Assembly (NCBI RefSeq): GCF_003014755.1
Contig: NZ_PYAW01000009.1
Coordinates: forward strand, 62,001 to 126,000
Direction of reading: 5' to 3'
Source: Chitinophaga niastensis
GTDB taxonomy: Bacteria > Bacteroidota > Bacteroidia > Chitinophagales > Chitinophagaceae
DNA length: 64,000 nt
Shown: piece after piece, positions 17,593 through 26,893 of the stretch
How the letters are laid out: each line of letters opens with the position of its first letter
Numbering within the stretch: position 1 is the first letter of the stretch
Notes under the pieces: generated by a model
Told to the model about the DNA's origin: nothing
Database searches by the model: none
Seen by the model: only the letters and a program-made list of their open reading frames with translations
Position numbers and translations under genes: made by a program

Positions 17593-20500
17593 ATGCATCT
17601 AATCGTACAGGGCAAAGTTTGCCTTTTAGAAAGGCTTTTGCCGGTGAAATTGCGGAGGGTTATAAAATTGACAACCATTTTTGTGTTTATGGGAACATTT
17701 ATCCTGAATGCGAAAACGTTTTCACAACAAAGTGTAACCATTTCGGGTAAAGATCTCACATTCAAACAAATTTTCACCCTCATTGAACAGCAAACCAGTT
17801 TTGCAATAGTATGTGATAATTCCTTATTGGATAAGATGAAGCCGGTTTCGATTTATGAAACAGAAGTGCCCTTAACAGTAGCACTCGACCACTATCTGAA
17901 ACATACAGGACTTACTTATGCTATACGGAACAAAGTAATCATCATAAAAGATGAAACCGTTGATCATAGTCCGAAAGAGCCATCTATCTCCCCATCTCCG
18001 GCAGCAATTATCCGGGGTATAGTCAGAGATGAAAAGGGCAACGCTATTGCAGGAGCTTCGGTACTTATTAAAGGCAGCGATTTCCGGAAAGGAATTGCCA
18101 CCAACGCACAAGGTGAGTTTTCATTGGAAAATGTTCCTCCCGGCACTTATACACTGGAGGTGACCATCATCGGTTATAGTAAGTATGAAAAAAAGATAAC
18201 CGTAAATGGTCCTGTTGCCCTGTTGACGATCTCCCTTTCTCCTTCCATCAATAGCCTTACGGAAACAGTAGTGGTGGCATACGGCACACAAAAGAAAACA
18301 GATCTTACCGGTGCAGTAGCTGTTGTAACAGCAGAAAGATTCAAAGACAGGCCTGTAACCAGCGTTTCTGCGGCGCTGCAGGGAACCATGCCAGGGGTTA
18401 CCATTACACAAGGTAGCGGCCAGCCAGGCAGGGATAATGGTACTATCCGTGTACGTGGTGTAGGTACATTAAATAACAATAATCCGCTTGTAATTGTAGA
18501 TGGACTGGCTGCCTCCATGAATGATGTGAATCCGGATGATGTTGAATCTGTATCCGTATTGAAAGATGCAGCGTCGGCAGCTATATATGGTTCAAGGGCA
18601 GCCAATGGCGTTGTATTGATCACTACTAAAAAAGGCAGAAGAGGGGGTACACAAATTACCTACAACGCTTATGTGGGCAAACAAACGCCAACTAATCTTC
18701 CTAAGTATTTACCCTCCTGGCAGGCTGCTACCTTATTGAATGAGGGGCTGGCTAACGAAGGTAAAGCGCCAAGATATACTGCCGCAGAAATACAAAAATT
18801 TAAAGATGGCTCCGATCCGGATAATTATCCCAATGTAGATTGGGAGAAATTGTTTTTTCAAGGGAGCGGTATACAGCAAAACCACTACGTGAATTTCAGC
18901 GGAGGAACTGATAATACCCAATACCTGGCATCTTTGGGCTATATAGATCAATCGGGTATTATACAAAATACCGATAACAAACGTTATACCGCAAGGTTTA
19001 ACCTGAATACGAAATTGTCAGACTGGGGTGTTTTTCATTCCAATATTGCTTATACTATAGGAGATTTTAAGGAGCCTACGAATCCTTATACAGGTGGATT
19101 TACCCAGTATTTCAGGGAAATGTCGCGTGTAACGCCTATGTTCCAGTATAAATATTCAAATGGTGTGTATGGCGCTTATCCCAACGGGAATCCCATGGCA
19201 TGGCTGGAGTCAAATCAGCTGAATAAAATACAATCCCAGAATTTTGTAGGTAATACAGGCCTGGATATTAATATAGTTAAAGGCCTTTCTTTTAAACCTA
19301 CTTTGGGCTATACCGTATTGTCAAGTCAAAGGAATGAATTTATAAAAGACATACAATACTATAACTGGAAAACTGGCGCGAAAACCATTTATCAGGGGCC
19401 TAATTCATTGACGGAGGAAGATGATAAAACAAATATAGTTACACTCCAGGCTGTTTTAGAATACGAAAAATCCCTGAAGGATCATCACCTTCATGTGCTG
19501 GGCGGCTACTCGCAGGAGTATACCAATTTCAGTCTGTTGAAAGGATACAGAAAGAATTTTTTAAATAATAATCTGAATCAGCTGCATGCAGGTTCGTCAG
19601 ACGGGCAAACCACCGATGGACAAGCTTATGAAATTGCCTTGCAGTCTTATTTTGGAAGGATTAATTATGATTACAAAGGGAAGTATTTGTTAGAAGGAAA
19701 TATTCGTTTGGATGGTTCTTCCCGGTTTGCAAAAGCAAATCAATGGGGTAGTTTCCCCTCCCTTTCAGCAGGATGGAAAATATCTGAAGAAGATTTTTTT
19801 CAAAATATAAAGAAAGCAGTACAGAGTTTAAAAATAAGAACTTCCTGGGGCAAATTGGGTAACCAGGTGTTAAGCTCAAGTACAAATAGTTATTATTCGC
19901 TGTATTATCCCGCTATTTCTACGCTGGAAGCTGGTCAGAACTACTCTTTAAATAATACGATCGCTGGCGGTGTAGCAAATATTGCCGGGCCTAATGAAGC
20001 TATAAAATGGGAAACTACAGAAAGTTATGGAGTAGGTATAGACGCTGTATTGCTGAAAAATAAATTAACCTTCAGTGCTGATTATTTTGTCCGGAATACA
20101 TCCGATATTCTGCTGGGACTTCCTGTGGGAGCACCTTTCGGATTAACTGCGCCACAACAGAATGGTGGTAAAGTGAAGAACACAGGGTTTGAATTTATTA
20201 CAGGATATAACGATACCAAAGGTGATTTTACTTATGGGGCTTCCTTAAATGCTTCTTTCATCAAAAACACCGTCACTGATCTGAAAGGTACAGGGCCCAT
20301 CATAACATCTCCTACTTTCTTACAGGAAGGTTATCCTGTTAATTCCTTCTATGGCTATATAGTAGAAGGTATTTTTAAAACACAGGACGAAGTAACCAAA
20401 CATGCTAAACAAACAGGCGGAAAAATAGGACCGGGTGATTTCATGTATAAAGATGTGAACGGCGATGGTAAAATTGATGGATCTGACAGGGTTTATCTTG

Positions 20501-20994
20501 GAAGCCCTTTTCCCAAAGTGACCTATGGTGCTAATTTTAATGTTGGCTGGAAACAACTCGACCTCGTGGTTTTCTTTCAGGGCGCTGCAGGCGTAAAAGG
20601 TTATATAGGCGGTGCTGAATTAGGCGGACTGGGAGATGTAGTAGGCAAACCTACCAGTTTATACTGGCAACGCTGGACACCTGATAATCCTTCCGCTACC
20701 ATTCCCCGCGCACTGGCCACCAGCCGGCAGAATGAAGGTTTGGGCACTCCTTCATCAGCATGGGTAAAAGATGCCTCGTACCTGCGTTTAAAAAACCTGC
20801 AATTGGGATATAATTTTTCTACAAAGAACATTGAAAAGGCGGGCATAAAAAAAGCAAGGGTTTATTACAGCGGTCAGAATATACTTACGCTTACAAAATT
20901 TGCAAAAGGTTTTGATCCTGAAGCCCCGGTAGGCAGAGGAGATTATTATCCGCAGGTATTAACACACACACTGGGTCTGTCTGTAACATTTTAA
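17593..20994 (+). CDS. SusC/RagA family TonB-linked receptor with STN domain (cassette A)
   Basis: Outer-membrane importer of 1133 residues. It has a signal peptide (about 25-45, cleavage near TFSQ), an STN domain (about 48-112, VTISGKDLTFKQIFTLIEQQ), a carboxypeptidase-like domain (about 137-222), a plug (ETVVVAYGTQKKTDLTGAV, LKDAASAAIYGSRAANGVV) and a barrel ending GLSVTF. It is a close paralogue of the protein at 43437, along most of its length. The start is supported by the matching start and leader of that paralogue. Although it keeps the STN signalling domain, the adjacent fecR is only a remnant and the sigma gene is missing. It may therefore signal through another FecR, such as the one at 42089, or be unregulated by this route. 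susD follows 40 bases later. Confidence 0.95.
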   Translation: MHLIVQGKVCLLERLLPVKLRRVIKLTTIFVFMGTFILNAKTFSQQSVTISGKDLTFKQIFTLIEQQTSFAIVCDNSLLDKMKPVSIYETEVPLTVALDHYLKHTGLTYAIRNKVIIIKDETVDHSPKEPSISPSPAAIIRGIVRDEKGNAIAGASVLIKGSDFRKGIATNAQGEFSLENVPPGTYTLEVTIIGYSKYEKKITVNGPVALLTISLSPSINSLTETVVVAYGTQKKTDLTGAVAVVTAERFKDRPVTSVSAALQGTMPGVTITQGSGQPGRDNGTIRVRGVGTLNNNNPLVIVDGLAASMNDVNPDDVESVSVLKDAASAAIYGSRAANGVVLITTKKGRRGGTQITYNAYVGKQTPTNLPKYLPSWQAATLLNEGLANEGKAPRYTAAEIQKFKDGSDPDNYPNVDWEKLFFQGSGIQQNHYVNFSGGTDNTQYLASLGYIDQSGIIQNTDNKRYTARFNLNTKLSDWGVFHSNIAYTIGDFKEPTNPYTGGFTQYFREMSRVTPMFQYKYSNGVYGAYPNGNPMAWLESNQLNKIQSQNFVGNTGLDINIVKGLSFKPTLGYTVLSSQRNEFIKDIQYYNWKTGAKTIYQGPNSLTEEDDKTNIVTLQAVLEYEKSLKDHHLHVLGGYSQEYTNFSLLKGYRKNFLNNNLNQLHAGSSDGQTTDGQAYEIALQSYFGRINYDYKGKYLLEGNIRLDGSSRFAKANQWGSFPSLSAGWKISEEDFFQNIKKAVQSLKIRTSWGKLGNQVLSSSTNSYYSLYYPAISTLEAGQNYSLNNTIAGGVANIAGPNEAIKWETTESYGVGIDAVLLKNKLTFSADYFVRNTSDILLGLPVGAPFGLTAPQQNGGKVKNTGFEFITGYNDTKGDFTYGASLNASFIKNTVTDLKGTGPIITSPTFLQEGYPVNSFYGYIVEGIFKTQDEVTKHAKQTGGKIGPGDFMYKDVNGDGKIDGSDRVYLGSPFPKVTYGANFNVGWKQLDLVVFFQGAAGVKGYIGGAELGGLGDVVGKPTSLYWQRWTPDNPSATIPRALATSRQNEGLGTPSSAWVKDASYLRLKNLQLGYNFSTKNIEKAGIKKARVYYSGQNILTLTKFAKGFDPEAPVGRGDYYPQVLTHTLGLSVTF

Positions 20995-21033
20995 AAATGG
21001 TTACAAGCAAGTTTGACTATCAAAATGTTTATT

Positions 21034-22617
21034 ATGAAAAAATACTTTTGCTATATCATAATTGTTGCAGCAGCATTATCTTCCTGCAAAAAAGATTTTC
21101 TGCAGAGAGCCCCGCTGGATGCGCTGAGCGACGCAACATTCTGGAATTCGGATAAGGATGCTATTGCGGCTGTAAATGGCTGCTATAAAGGATGGGAAAC
21201 CGGTTACAATATTATTTACCTGGATTGCGCAGCTGACAATTCTTATAACCCGTTTCCATGGGAAGGATATACGGATTTAGGGAGCGGATATGCTACACCT
21301 ACCAATGGGAATATTGCAGTTCGCTGGGATTTTACAACTGTCCGTAAATGTAACGAGGTATTGGAAAATATTGGTAAACCTAAAATGGATGAGGACTTAC
21401 GAAAACGTCTGAAAGCAGAAACAAGATTTATCAGGGCGTACCAGTATTTTATTATGAACCGTTTGTATGGAGATGTACCATTGGTTACAAAAACATTAAC
21501 CATACAGGAGGCTAACACACAATCCAGAACAGCAGGAGCAGACGTGGTGAAATTTATCTTAGATGAGTTAACAGCCATTGCACCGGACCTGCCTGTAAGT
21601 TATTCGGGGTCTGATAAAGGCCGTATTACCCAGGGGGCAGCATTGGCGCTGAAAGCAAGAATAGAATTGTATCAGGGCATGTATGATGCGGCTATTGCCG
21701 ATTGCCAGCTGGTGATGAAACTGGGCTATGATCTCTTCAGAAGCACGAACAGCTACCAGGATCTATTCCGGATCCAGAATAATAATAATATTGAAGTGAT
21801 ACTGGATGTGCAATACAAAAAAGACGATAATCCATTTGATATTGTGGGCATTATGTTACCTGCTTCTTTAGGAGGATGGTGCTCCCTTAATCCTAACCAG
21901 AATTTAGTAGATGCCTATGAAATGACTAACGGAAAAACTATTGACGATCCAACATCCGGTTATAATCCTAATGATCCGTATAAAAACAGGGACCCAAGAC
22001 TGTCTGCCTCTATTCTTGTGCCGGGCGCTAAATATGAAGGCAGCTATTATAATCCTATTCAAACAGGTGCACCTGATTTTTATTCGCCTTACGGTAATTC
22101 AAAAACCGGTTACCTGGTAAAAAAATTCGCACCATTTGTGTCAGACTACGCCGATATATGGAACACGGGCCTGAATATTATGGTAATACGTTATGCAGAA
22201 GTATTGTTGACTTATGCAGAAGCCAAAATAGAGAAAGGTAGTATTGATGGTTCCGTGTATAACGCAATCGATGCAGTGAGGACCCGGGCTGGTATGCCGG
22301 CCACTAACCAGGCGGTATATAATAACCAAACCAAACTGAGAGAATTGATCCGTAGAGAAAGACGGGTGGAACTCGGACTGGAAGGATTACGCTGGTTTGA
22401 TGTACAACGCTGGAAGATTGGTCCACAGGTAATGCCAGGGCCATTAATGGGCGCACGTTTGGGCACTGTTAACCCAAATAATGGTGCGCTTGCACTCACA
22501 CCGGAAAGAATTAAAGTAGAAGACAGGGTTTTTGATATCAACAAAAATTATTTATGGCCTGTTCCTCAAAAAGAAATAGACCTGGATAAAAACCTGAAAC
22601 AAAATCCAAATTATTAA
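21034..22617 (+). CDS. SusD/RagB family nutrient-binding lipoprotein (cassette A)
   Basis: Surface lipoprotein, partner of the preceding SusC. The signal peptide ends at the lipobox ALSSC, followed by KKDFLQRAPLDALSDATFW, the usual SusD N-terminus. TPR-like helices (LKAETRFIRAYQYFIMNRLYGDVPLV) and the C-terminal motif (RRERRVELGLEGLRWFDVQRW, YLWPVPQKEIDLDKNLKQNP) are present. It is paralogous to the SusD at 46820. ATG 21034 gives the cleanest signal peptide; ATG 21025 and TTG 21013 are in-frame alternatives. A strong terminator hairpin follows before the GH2 gene, so susCD is probably expressed more than the enzyme. Confidence 0.94.
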   Translation: MKKYFCYIIIVAAALSSCKKDFLQRAPLDALSDATFWNSDKDAIAAVNGCYKGWETGYNIIYLDCAADNSYNPFPWEGYTDLGSGYATPTNGNIAVRWDFTTVRKCNEVLENIGKPKMDEDLRKRLKAETRFIRAYQYFIMNRLYGDVPLVTKTLTIQEANTQSRTAGADVVKFILDELTAIAPDLPVSYSGSDKGRITQGAALALKARIELYQGMYDAAIADCQLVMKLGYDLFRSTNSYQDLFRIQNNNNIEVILDVQYKKDDNPFDIVGIMLPASLGGWCSLNPNQNLVDAYEMTNGKTIDDPTSGYNPNDPYKNRDPRLSASILVPGAKYEGSYYNPIQTGAPDFYSPYGNSKTGYLVKKFAPFVSDYADIWNTGLNIMVIRYAEVLLTYAEAKIEKGSIDGSVYNAIDAVRTRAGMPATNQAVYNNQTKLRELIRRERRVELGLEGLRWFDVQRWKIGPQVMPGPLMGARLGTVNPNNGALALTPERIKVEDRVFDINKNYLWPVPQKEIDLDKNLKQNPNY

Positions 22618-22655
22618 TTTTTCATGTCCTATAGTTAAACTGGTTCTAAGATCAG

Positions 22656-22684
22656 AGAGGGAAGTTTCTACTTCCCTCTTTTTC
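22656..22684 (+). terminator. Terminator between susD (cassette A) and the GH2 gene
   Basis: Perfect 9-base-pair stem AGAGGGAAG / CTTCCCTCT with a six-base loop, directly followed by TTTTT. It lies 38 bases after the susD stop and may be read through partially into the GH2 gene. Confidence 0.9.
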
Positions 22685-22711
22685 TCAGCTTTATTAAAAA
22701 ACACCAACTTA

Positions 22712-25700
22712 ATGTCGCCATCTTCAATAAGTGTGAAAACATCAAAACAATATCTCACCAAACAATCTTTTGCTTTGTTATTACGCACTGCATTTTTATG
22801 CTGGATATTTTTCGGGACATCAGGCTTAAAAGCAGCAGATACCCTTTCTTTAGCAGGTAAATGGGCATTTCAGGCTGATCCTGAAGAGGAAGGACTTGCC
22901 CAAAATTGGGCAAATAAAACATTAACAGGCAGTATCATGTTGCCCGGCAGTACAGATGAAATTGGTATAGGAAATCAATATCCCATATACAAGTGGTCTA
23001 ATATGCCAAAGGCTGCAGGCTATCCGGACAGTATAGATATTGGCAGCTTTACGCGTATTCATAAATATATCGGTATAGCCTGGTATCAGCGCGAAATTGA
23101 AATACCTGCCTCATGGAAAGGGAAACATATTACCTTAACCCTGGAACGCGTTCTTTGGAGTAGCCGTATTTTTATTGATGGCAGGGAAACAGGGAAATCA
23201 GTAGATTATCTGAGTACCCCTCATATACATAGCATCGGGGCATTAACGCCCGGAAAACACACGCTAACCATAAGGATAGATAACAGGGAAATTTACTCCA
23301 TTGGCAAGGCAGGACATAGTTACTGCAATCATATGCAATCTATCTGGAATGGAGTAGCAGGCCGCATGGAATTAACTGCAAGGGAGATGGTGGCTCCTGT
23401 ATTCATTCGCGTTTTCCCATCATTTAAAGATCGCAGGATTAATGTAGCAACTACCTTGCAAAATGATAGCCATAAAAATATTTTCTGCCCGATTTCAATT
23501 GTAATCAGAGAAAAAAAATCTGGTAAAGTAGTGGCAAATTATCAGGCAGCAATTGAAGTAAGGGTTGGTTCATCTGTTCATCAGCAGGAAATTTACTTAT
23601 CAGCAACGCCACTGCCCTGGGATGAGTTTACACCGAACTTATATACCGTAGAAGTATCCATATATAAAAAGAATGCCAGCCAAAAAATAGTCACGGATGT
23701 TGGATTTCGGGATATTGGAAGCAATGGAACACACATCACTGTAAACGGAAAATCTTCTTTTATCCGGTTTAGTCATGAAGGCATGCATTTTCCACTAACC
23801 GGTTATCCTGCTACGGATATCGCTTATTGGTTGCGCGTTTTCAAAGTGTATAAAGATCATGGCTTAAATGGAGTGCGGTTCCATTCCTGCACCCCACCTG
23901 AAGCAGCCTTCCAGGCAGCAGACCAGTTGGGCCTCTATCTGCAGGTGGAATTTTTTTGGCAGGATAGCTGGATGGGAAATCCATCGGTTTTTGGAACAGG
24001 AAAAAATAAGGAGCTCGATGCTTTCGCCTGTCGTGAATTCCGTAATGCACTGGATGCATACGGCAACCATCCTTCCATGATGCTGGTGCTGTATGGCAAT
24101 GAATTGGGAGTGGATTTTAAACTGTGCAGTAAGTGGCTGGGCGAAGAAAAAGCGTATGACCCCCGGCATTTATACGCAGTAGGTGCAGCACATGAAGTAA
24201 CTCCCAATGATGATTTTGTAGAATACGGAGATAAAGCTTATGATAAAAAAACAACGGCCAGCAATGATTGGGATTATCAAAGTTATTATACGTCGGAAGG
24301 ATATACTTACAGCGCGCCCGCTATTAAACGAGGTACAAAACCAGACTTTGTACACGAAATGGGGCAACAGGTGGTGCATCCTTTGTGGAGTGAAATTGAG
24401 TCATATAAAAAAGGACCTTTCCGCTTGTGTAATTTAGCATACTTCCGTGAACTGGCCAGCAGAAGTGGGGTAGATAAACAAGATACCATATTTCAAAAAG
24501 CGTCCGGACAGATGAACCGCATTTTTATGAAATCAGATATTGAAGCAAATCTCCGCAGTGCTGATGCTGCCGGGTACTCTATGTTATCTATGGTAGATTA
24601 TCCGGGGCAGGGTGAAGCCTATGTTGGTTGGGTAGATGCTTGCTATAAACAAAAAAATTTCCTCACATCCGAAAAATACCGTCAATATGGAGGGCATACG
24701 GTACCACTTATCCGCACGCCGAAATTTGTATGGCAGCATGGAGAAACATTTCATGCCGAAGTAGAAATTGCCAACTATGGACCAGCTGATCTGGTAAATA
24801 AAGAGTTGATGTGGCGTTTTAAAGATGAAAAAGGTAAAACTGTAGCGCAGGGAATATTGGCCACTACTACTATACCACAAGGCTCACTTACTGCTGTTGG
24901 AGAAATTGAAACATTGCTTACCTGCAGGAATGATAAAGGGGAACATCTTAATTTGACCCTGTCACTGAAAAATACAGACTACCATAATGAATGGGATATT
25001 TGGGTATTGCCTGAAATACCTGTGGAGAAAGGGTTTCCAGCTAACGTTATCATCACTACAAAAATTGATGAGGCACTTGCTGCCCTGAAAAAACGACAAA
25101 GCGTTTTATTGTTCGCTAATAAATTGGGTGATATTACCAACACCATGTACTGCCGTTTTAAACCTGTATTTTGGTCGGCCGTATGGTTTACGGATGATTA
25201 TTGTCAAACCTTGGGCGCCGTTATCAACCAACAGCATCCTTCCCTGGACAGGTTTCCAACAAATGATGTGATGGACTGGCAATGGTTAGATGTTTTTGAA
25301 ATACAGGGGCATGGGTTTAACCTGCAGGGATTGCCCCTGAACTATCAACCCATTATCCAGCCCGTAAATGATTTTCATTTTGGCAATAAATTAGGGCTGC
25401 TGTTTGAACTGAAAACAAAAGACAACGGAAAGTTATTGGTTTGTGGTTTTAATCTTACGGATGATTTGGAACACAGACCGGCAGCCCGGCAACTAAAACA
25501 TAGTTTACTTTCTTATGTCAGTTCTGCTAGGTTTAATCCAATGCAGGAAGTAACAGAAACGTGGCTGAGCCAGACCTTTGCGGATAATTATGCGCCAATC
25601 GCAAAACCGGCAGAATTTGAAAATGCTTTTCTTTATGTAAAAGCCGGCAGCCATCATCCGCTGGTAAAAGGAAATACTGCCTGGAACACTGACGTGGATG

Positions 25701-26056
25701 CTGTTGTGAAGGATGGTGGTTATGATTACAAAGTGGTATGTGACGGTGTTTGGAAAGATGAGAATGGTGCTGCATGGTATGCAAATGATAACCTGCACAT
25801 TGAAATTATGGTGGCTTCGCAAAAGCGGATGAGGTTGAAGGTTAAGCTGCATGATTGGAATCAACAAGGGTGTGCCTGTGTAGTTACCTGCGAAGATCAT
25901 AGTCCTGTAACTGTAGAAAATCAAACCGGAGGTAAATGGGTTACTTTTCCTATAACAAGAGAAAATTGTTTAGATGGTAAACTTATTCTTGATATTAAGA
26001 AAAAATCAGGCACAAATATCATGGTGACTGACATTGCACTTACTCCGGGAGAATAA
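22712..26056 (+). CDS. Glycoside hydrolase family 2-like enzyme (beta-galactosidase type)
   Basis: Secreted glycosidase of 1114 residues. After a signal peptide (about 17-40) comes a GH2 sugar-binding jelly roll (SLAGKWAFQADPEEEG, WYQREIEIPASW, NGVAGRMEL), an immunoglobulin-like domain and a TIM barrel with LVLYGNELG and FVHEMG. These place the general acid/base at about Glu464 and the nucleophile at about Glu549, 85 residues apart as expected in GH2. A C-terminal beta-rich region of about 400 residues follows. GH2 includes beta-galactosidases, beta-mannosidases and beta-glucuronidases, so the exact substrate cannot be fixed here. It follows susCD, so it probably trims the sugar bound or imported by that pair. 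A terminator lies before it and another after it. Confidence 0.85.
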   Translation: MSPSSISVKTSKQYLTKQSFALLLRTAFLCWIFFGTSGLKAADTLSLAGKWAFQADPEEEGLAQNWANKTLTGSIMLPGSTDEIGIGNQYPIYKWSNMPKAAGYPDSIDIGSFTRIHKYIGIAWYQREIEIPASWKGKHITLTLERVLWSSRIFIDGRETGKSVDYLSTPHIHSIGALTPGKHTLTIRIDNREIYSIGKAGHSYCNHMQSIWNGVAGRMELTAREMVAPVFIRVFPSFKDRRINVATTLQNDSHKNIFCPISIVIREKKSGKVVANYQAAIEVRVGSSVHQQEIYLSATPLPWDEFTPNLYTVEVSIYKKNASQKIVTDVGFRDIGSNGTHITVNGKSSFIRFSHEGMHFPLTGYPATDIAYWLRVFKVYKDHGLNGVRFHSCTPPEAAFQAADQLGLYLQVEFFWQDSWMGNPSVFGTGKNKELDAFACREFRNALDAYGNHPSMMLVLYGNELGVDFKLCSKWLGEEKAYDPRHLYAVGAAHEVTPNDDFVEYGDKAYDKKTTASNDWDYQSYYTSEGYTYSAPAIKRGTKPDFVHEMGQQVVHPLWSEIESYKKGPFRLCNLAYFRELASRSGVDKQDTIFQKASGQMNRIFMKSDIEANLRSADAAGYSMLSMVDYPGQGEAYVGWVDACYKQKNFLTSEKYRQYGGHTVPLIRTPKFVWQHGETFHAEVEIANYGPADLVNKELMWRFKDEKGKTVAQGILATTTIPQGSLTAVGEIETLLTCRNDKGEHLNLTLSLKNTDYHNEWDIWVLPEIPVEKGFPANVIITTKIDEALAALKKRQSVLLFANKLGDITNTMYCRFKPVFWSAVWFTDDYCQTLGAVINQQHPSLDRFPTNDVMDWQWLDVFEIQGHGFNLQGLPLNYQPIIQPVNDFHFGNKLGLLFELKTKDNGKLLVCGFNLTDDLEHRPAARQLKHSLLSYVSSARFNPMQEVTETWLSQTFADNYAPIAKPAEFENAFLYVKAGSHHPLVKGNTAWNTDVDAVVKDGGYDYKVVCDGVWKDENGAAWYANDNLHIEIMVASQKRMRLKVKLHDWNQQGCACVVTCEDHSPVTVENQTGGKWVTFPITRENCLDGKLILDIKKKSGTNIMVTDIALTPGE

Positions 26057-26128
26057 GCATAAATCTTAATCCCGGATCCGGTGTAGATACTTCCCCCAAA
26101 ACTTGGATAAATCTAATAAGAAATAAAC

Positions 26129-26163
26129 GCTTAGGATTGTCTAATCCGGAGCCTTTCTTTTTG
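26129..26163 (+). terminator. Terminator after the GH2 gene
   Basis: GCTTAGGATT (26129-26138) pairs with AATCCGGAGC (26143-26152) around a GTCT loop, with one G-U wobble and one mismatch, then CTTTCTTTTT. It separates the GH2 gene from the response regulator. Confidence 0.6.
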
Positions 26164-26191
26164 CTTACAATCCTGTAGAATATTTAAAACT

Positions 26192-26206
26192 TATATTTAG
26201 TACCGA
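26192..26206 (+). promoter_or_regulatory. Putative -7 element next to the response regulator start
   Basis: TATATTTA (26192-26199) is one base from the Bacteroidota -7 consensus TAnnTTTG and ends seven bases before the start codon. The paralogous gene at 48535 has TATATTTG in the same place. No convincing -33 TTTG is visible. Confidence 0.4.
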
Positions 26207-26842
26207 ATGGCTGACTTTATTTGTGTAGGAATTATAGAAGACGATCTTTTATGCAGACAAGCGCAGGAAAATATTTTAAATTTATCAGCTACATTTCGCC
26301 TGGTTGGTTCATGGGGAGATGCGGAAAGTGCCATTCTTGCAATGCCGGAAATATTACCTGATATTCTGCTGGTTGATATAAAATTGCCTGGTATAGATGG
26401 GATAGAATGTATCAGACGCTTAAAAAAAAGCTGTCCGCATACCTTGTTCCTGGTGGTGACTACATCTGAAGAAGATGAGCATGTGTTTGAAGCGCTTAGA
26501 GCGGGTGCTTCAGGTTATCTGATAAAAACAGACGGATTGGATGCCTTGATTGCAGGCATAAAAGAAGCATGGGCTGGCGGCGCCCCACTGAGCCGGAATA
26601 TTGCATGCAAAATTGTCAGACACTTTAACCATTTTTCTGGTAATGTGTGTAATAATCAATTAACCAGTAGAGAAAGAGAGATAATTGTATTGCTGGCCGG
26701 AGGTCAGACGTATAAAGAAATAGCAGCACAATTAAGCATATCAGTGGAAACAACAAAAAAGCATATTAAGAATATCTACGCTAAACTGGAGGTTCATAGC
26801 AGGACAGAAGCCGTAAATAAATGGCGGCTGCCCCAAAAGTAA
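26207..26842 (+). CDS. NarL/FixJ-type response regulator, orphan (cassette A)
   Basis: Cytoplasmic transcription factor of 211 residues. The receiver domain (about 4-120) has all key residues: acidic EDD at 11-13, phospho-acceptor Asp57 (LLVDIKLPG), Thr85 and Lys107 (GYLIK). The LuxR-type helix-turn-helix (about 150-205) contains LTSREREIIVLLAGGQTYKE and SVETTKKHIKNIYAKLEVHS. It is very similar along its whole length to the regulator at 48535. No histidine kinase is found in the window, so the phosphodonor is unknown. It lies just after a susCD-GH2 unit but behind a terminator, with its own likely promoter. NarL-type regulators are not the usual controllers of Sus-like loci. Confidence 0.93.
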   Translation: MADFICVGIIEDDLLCRQAQENILNLSATFRLVGSWGDAESAILAMPEILPDILLVDIKLPGIDGIECIRRLKKSCPHTLFLVVTTSEEDEHVFEALRAGASGYLIKTDGLDALIAGIKEAWAGGAPLSRNIACKIVRHFNHFSGNVCNNQLTSREREIIVLLAGGQTYKEIAAQLSISVETTKKHIKNIYAKLEVHSRTEAVNKWRLPQK

Positions 26843-26857
26843 TCTGGAAACAGCCGC
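26824..26857. terminator. Possible bidirectional terminator between regulator and M43 gene
   Basis: GCGGCTG (26824-26830) and CAGCCGC (26851-26857) are perfect inverted repeats around a 20-base loop that includes the regulator's stop codon, followed by ATTTATTTG. The long loop makes the call tentative. Confidence 0.4.
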
Positions 26858-26893
26858 ATTTATTTGCCCTTGCAGTATGGTTTATTATCTTCT

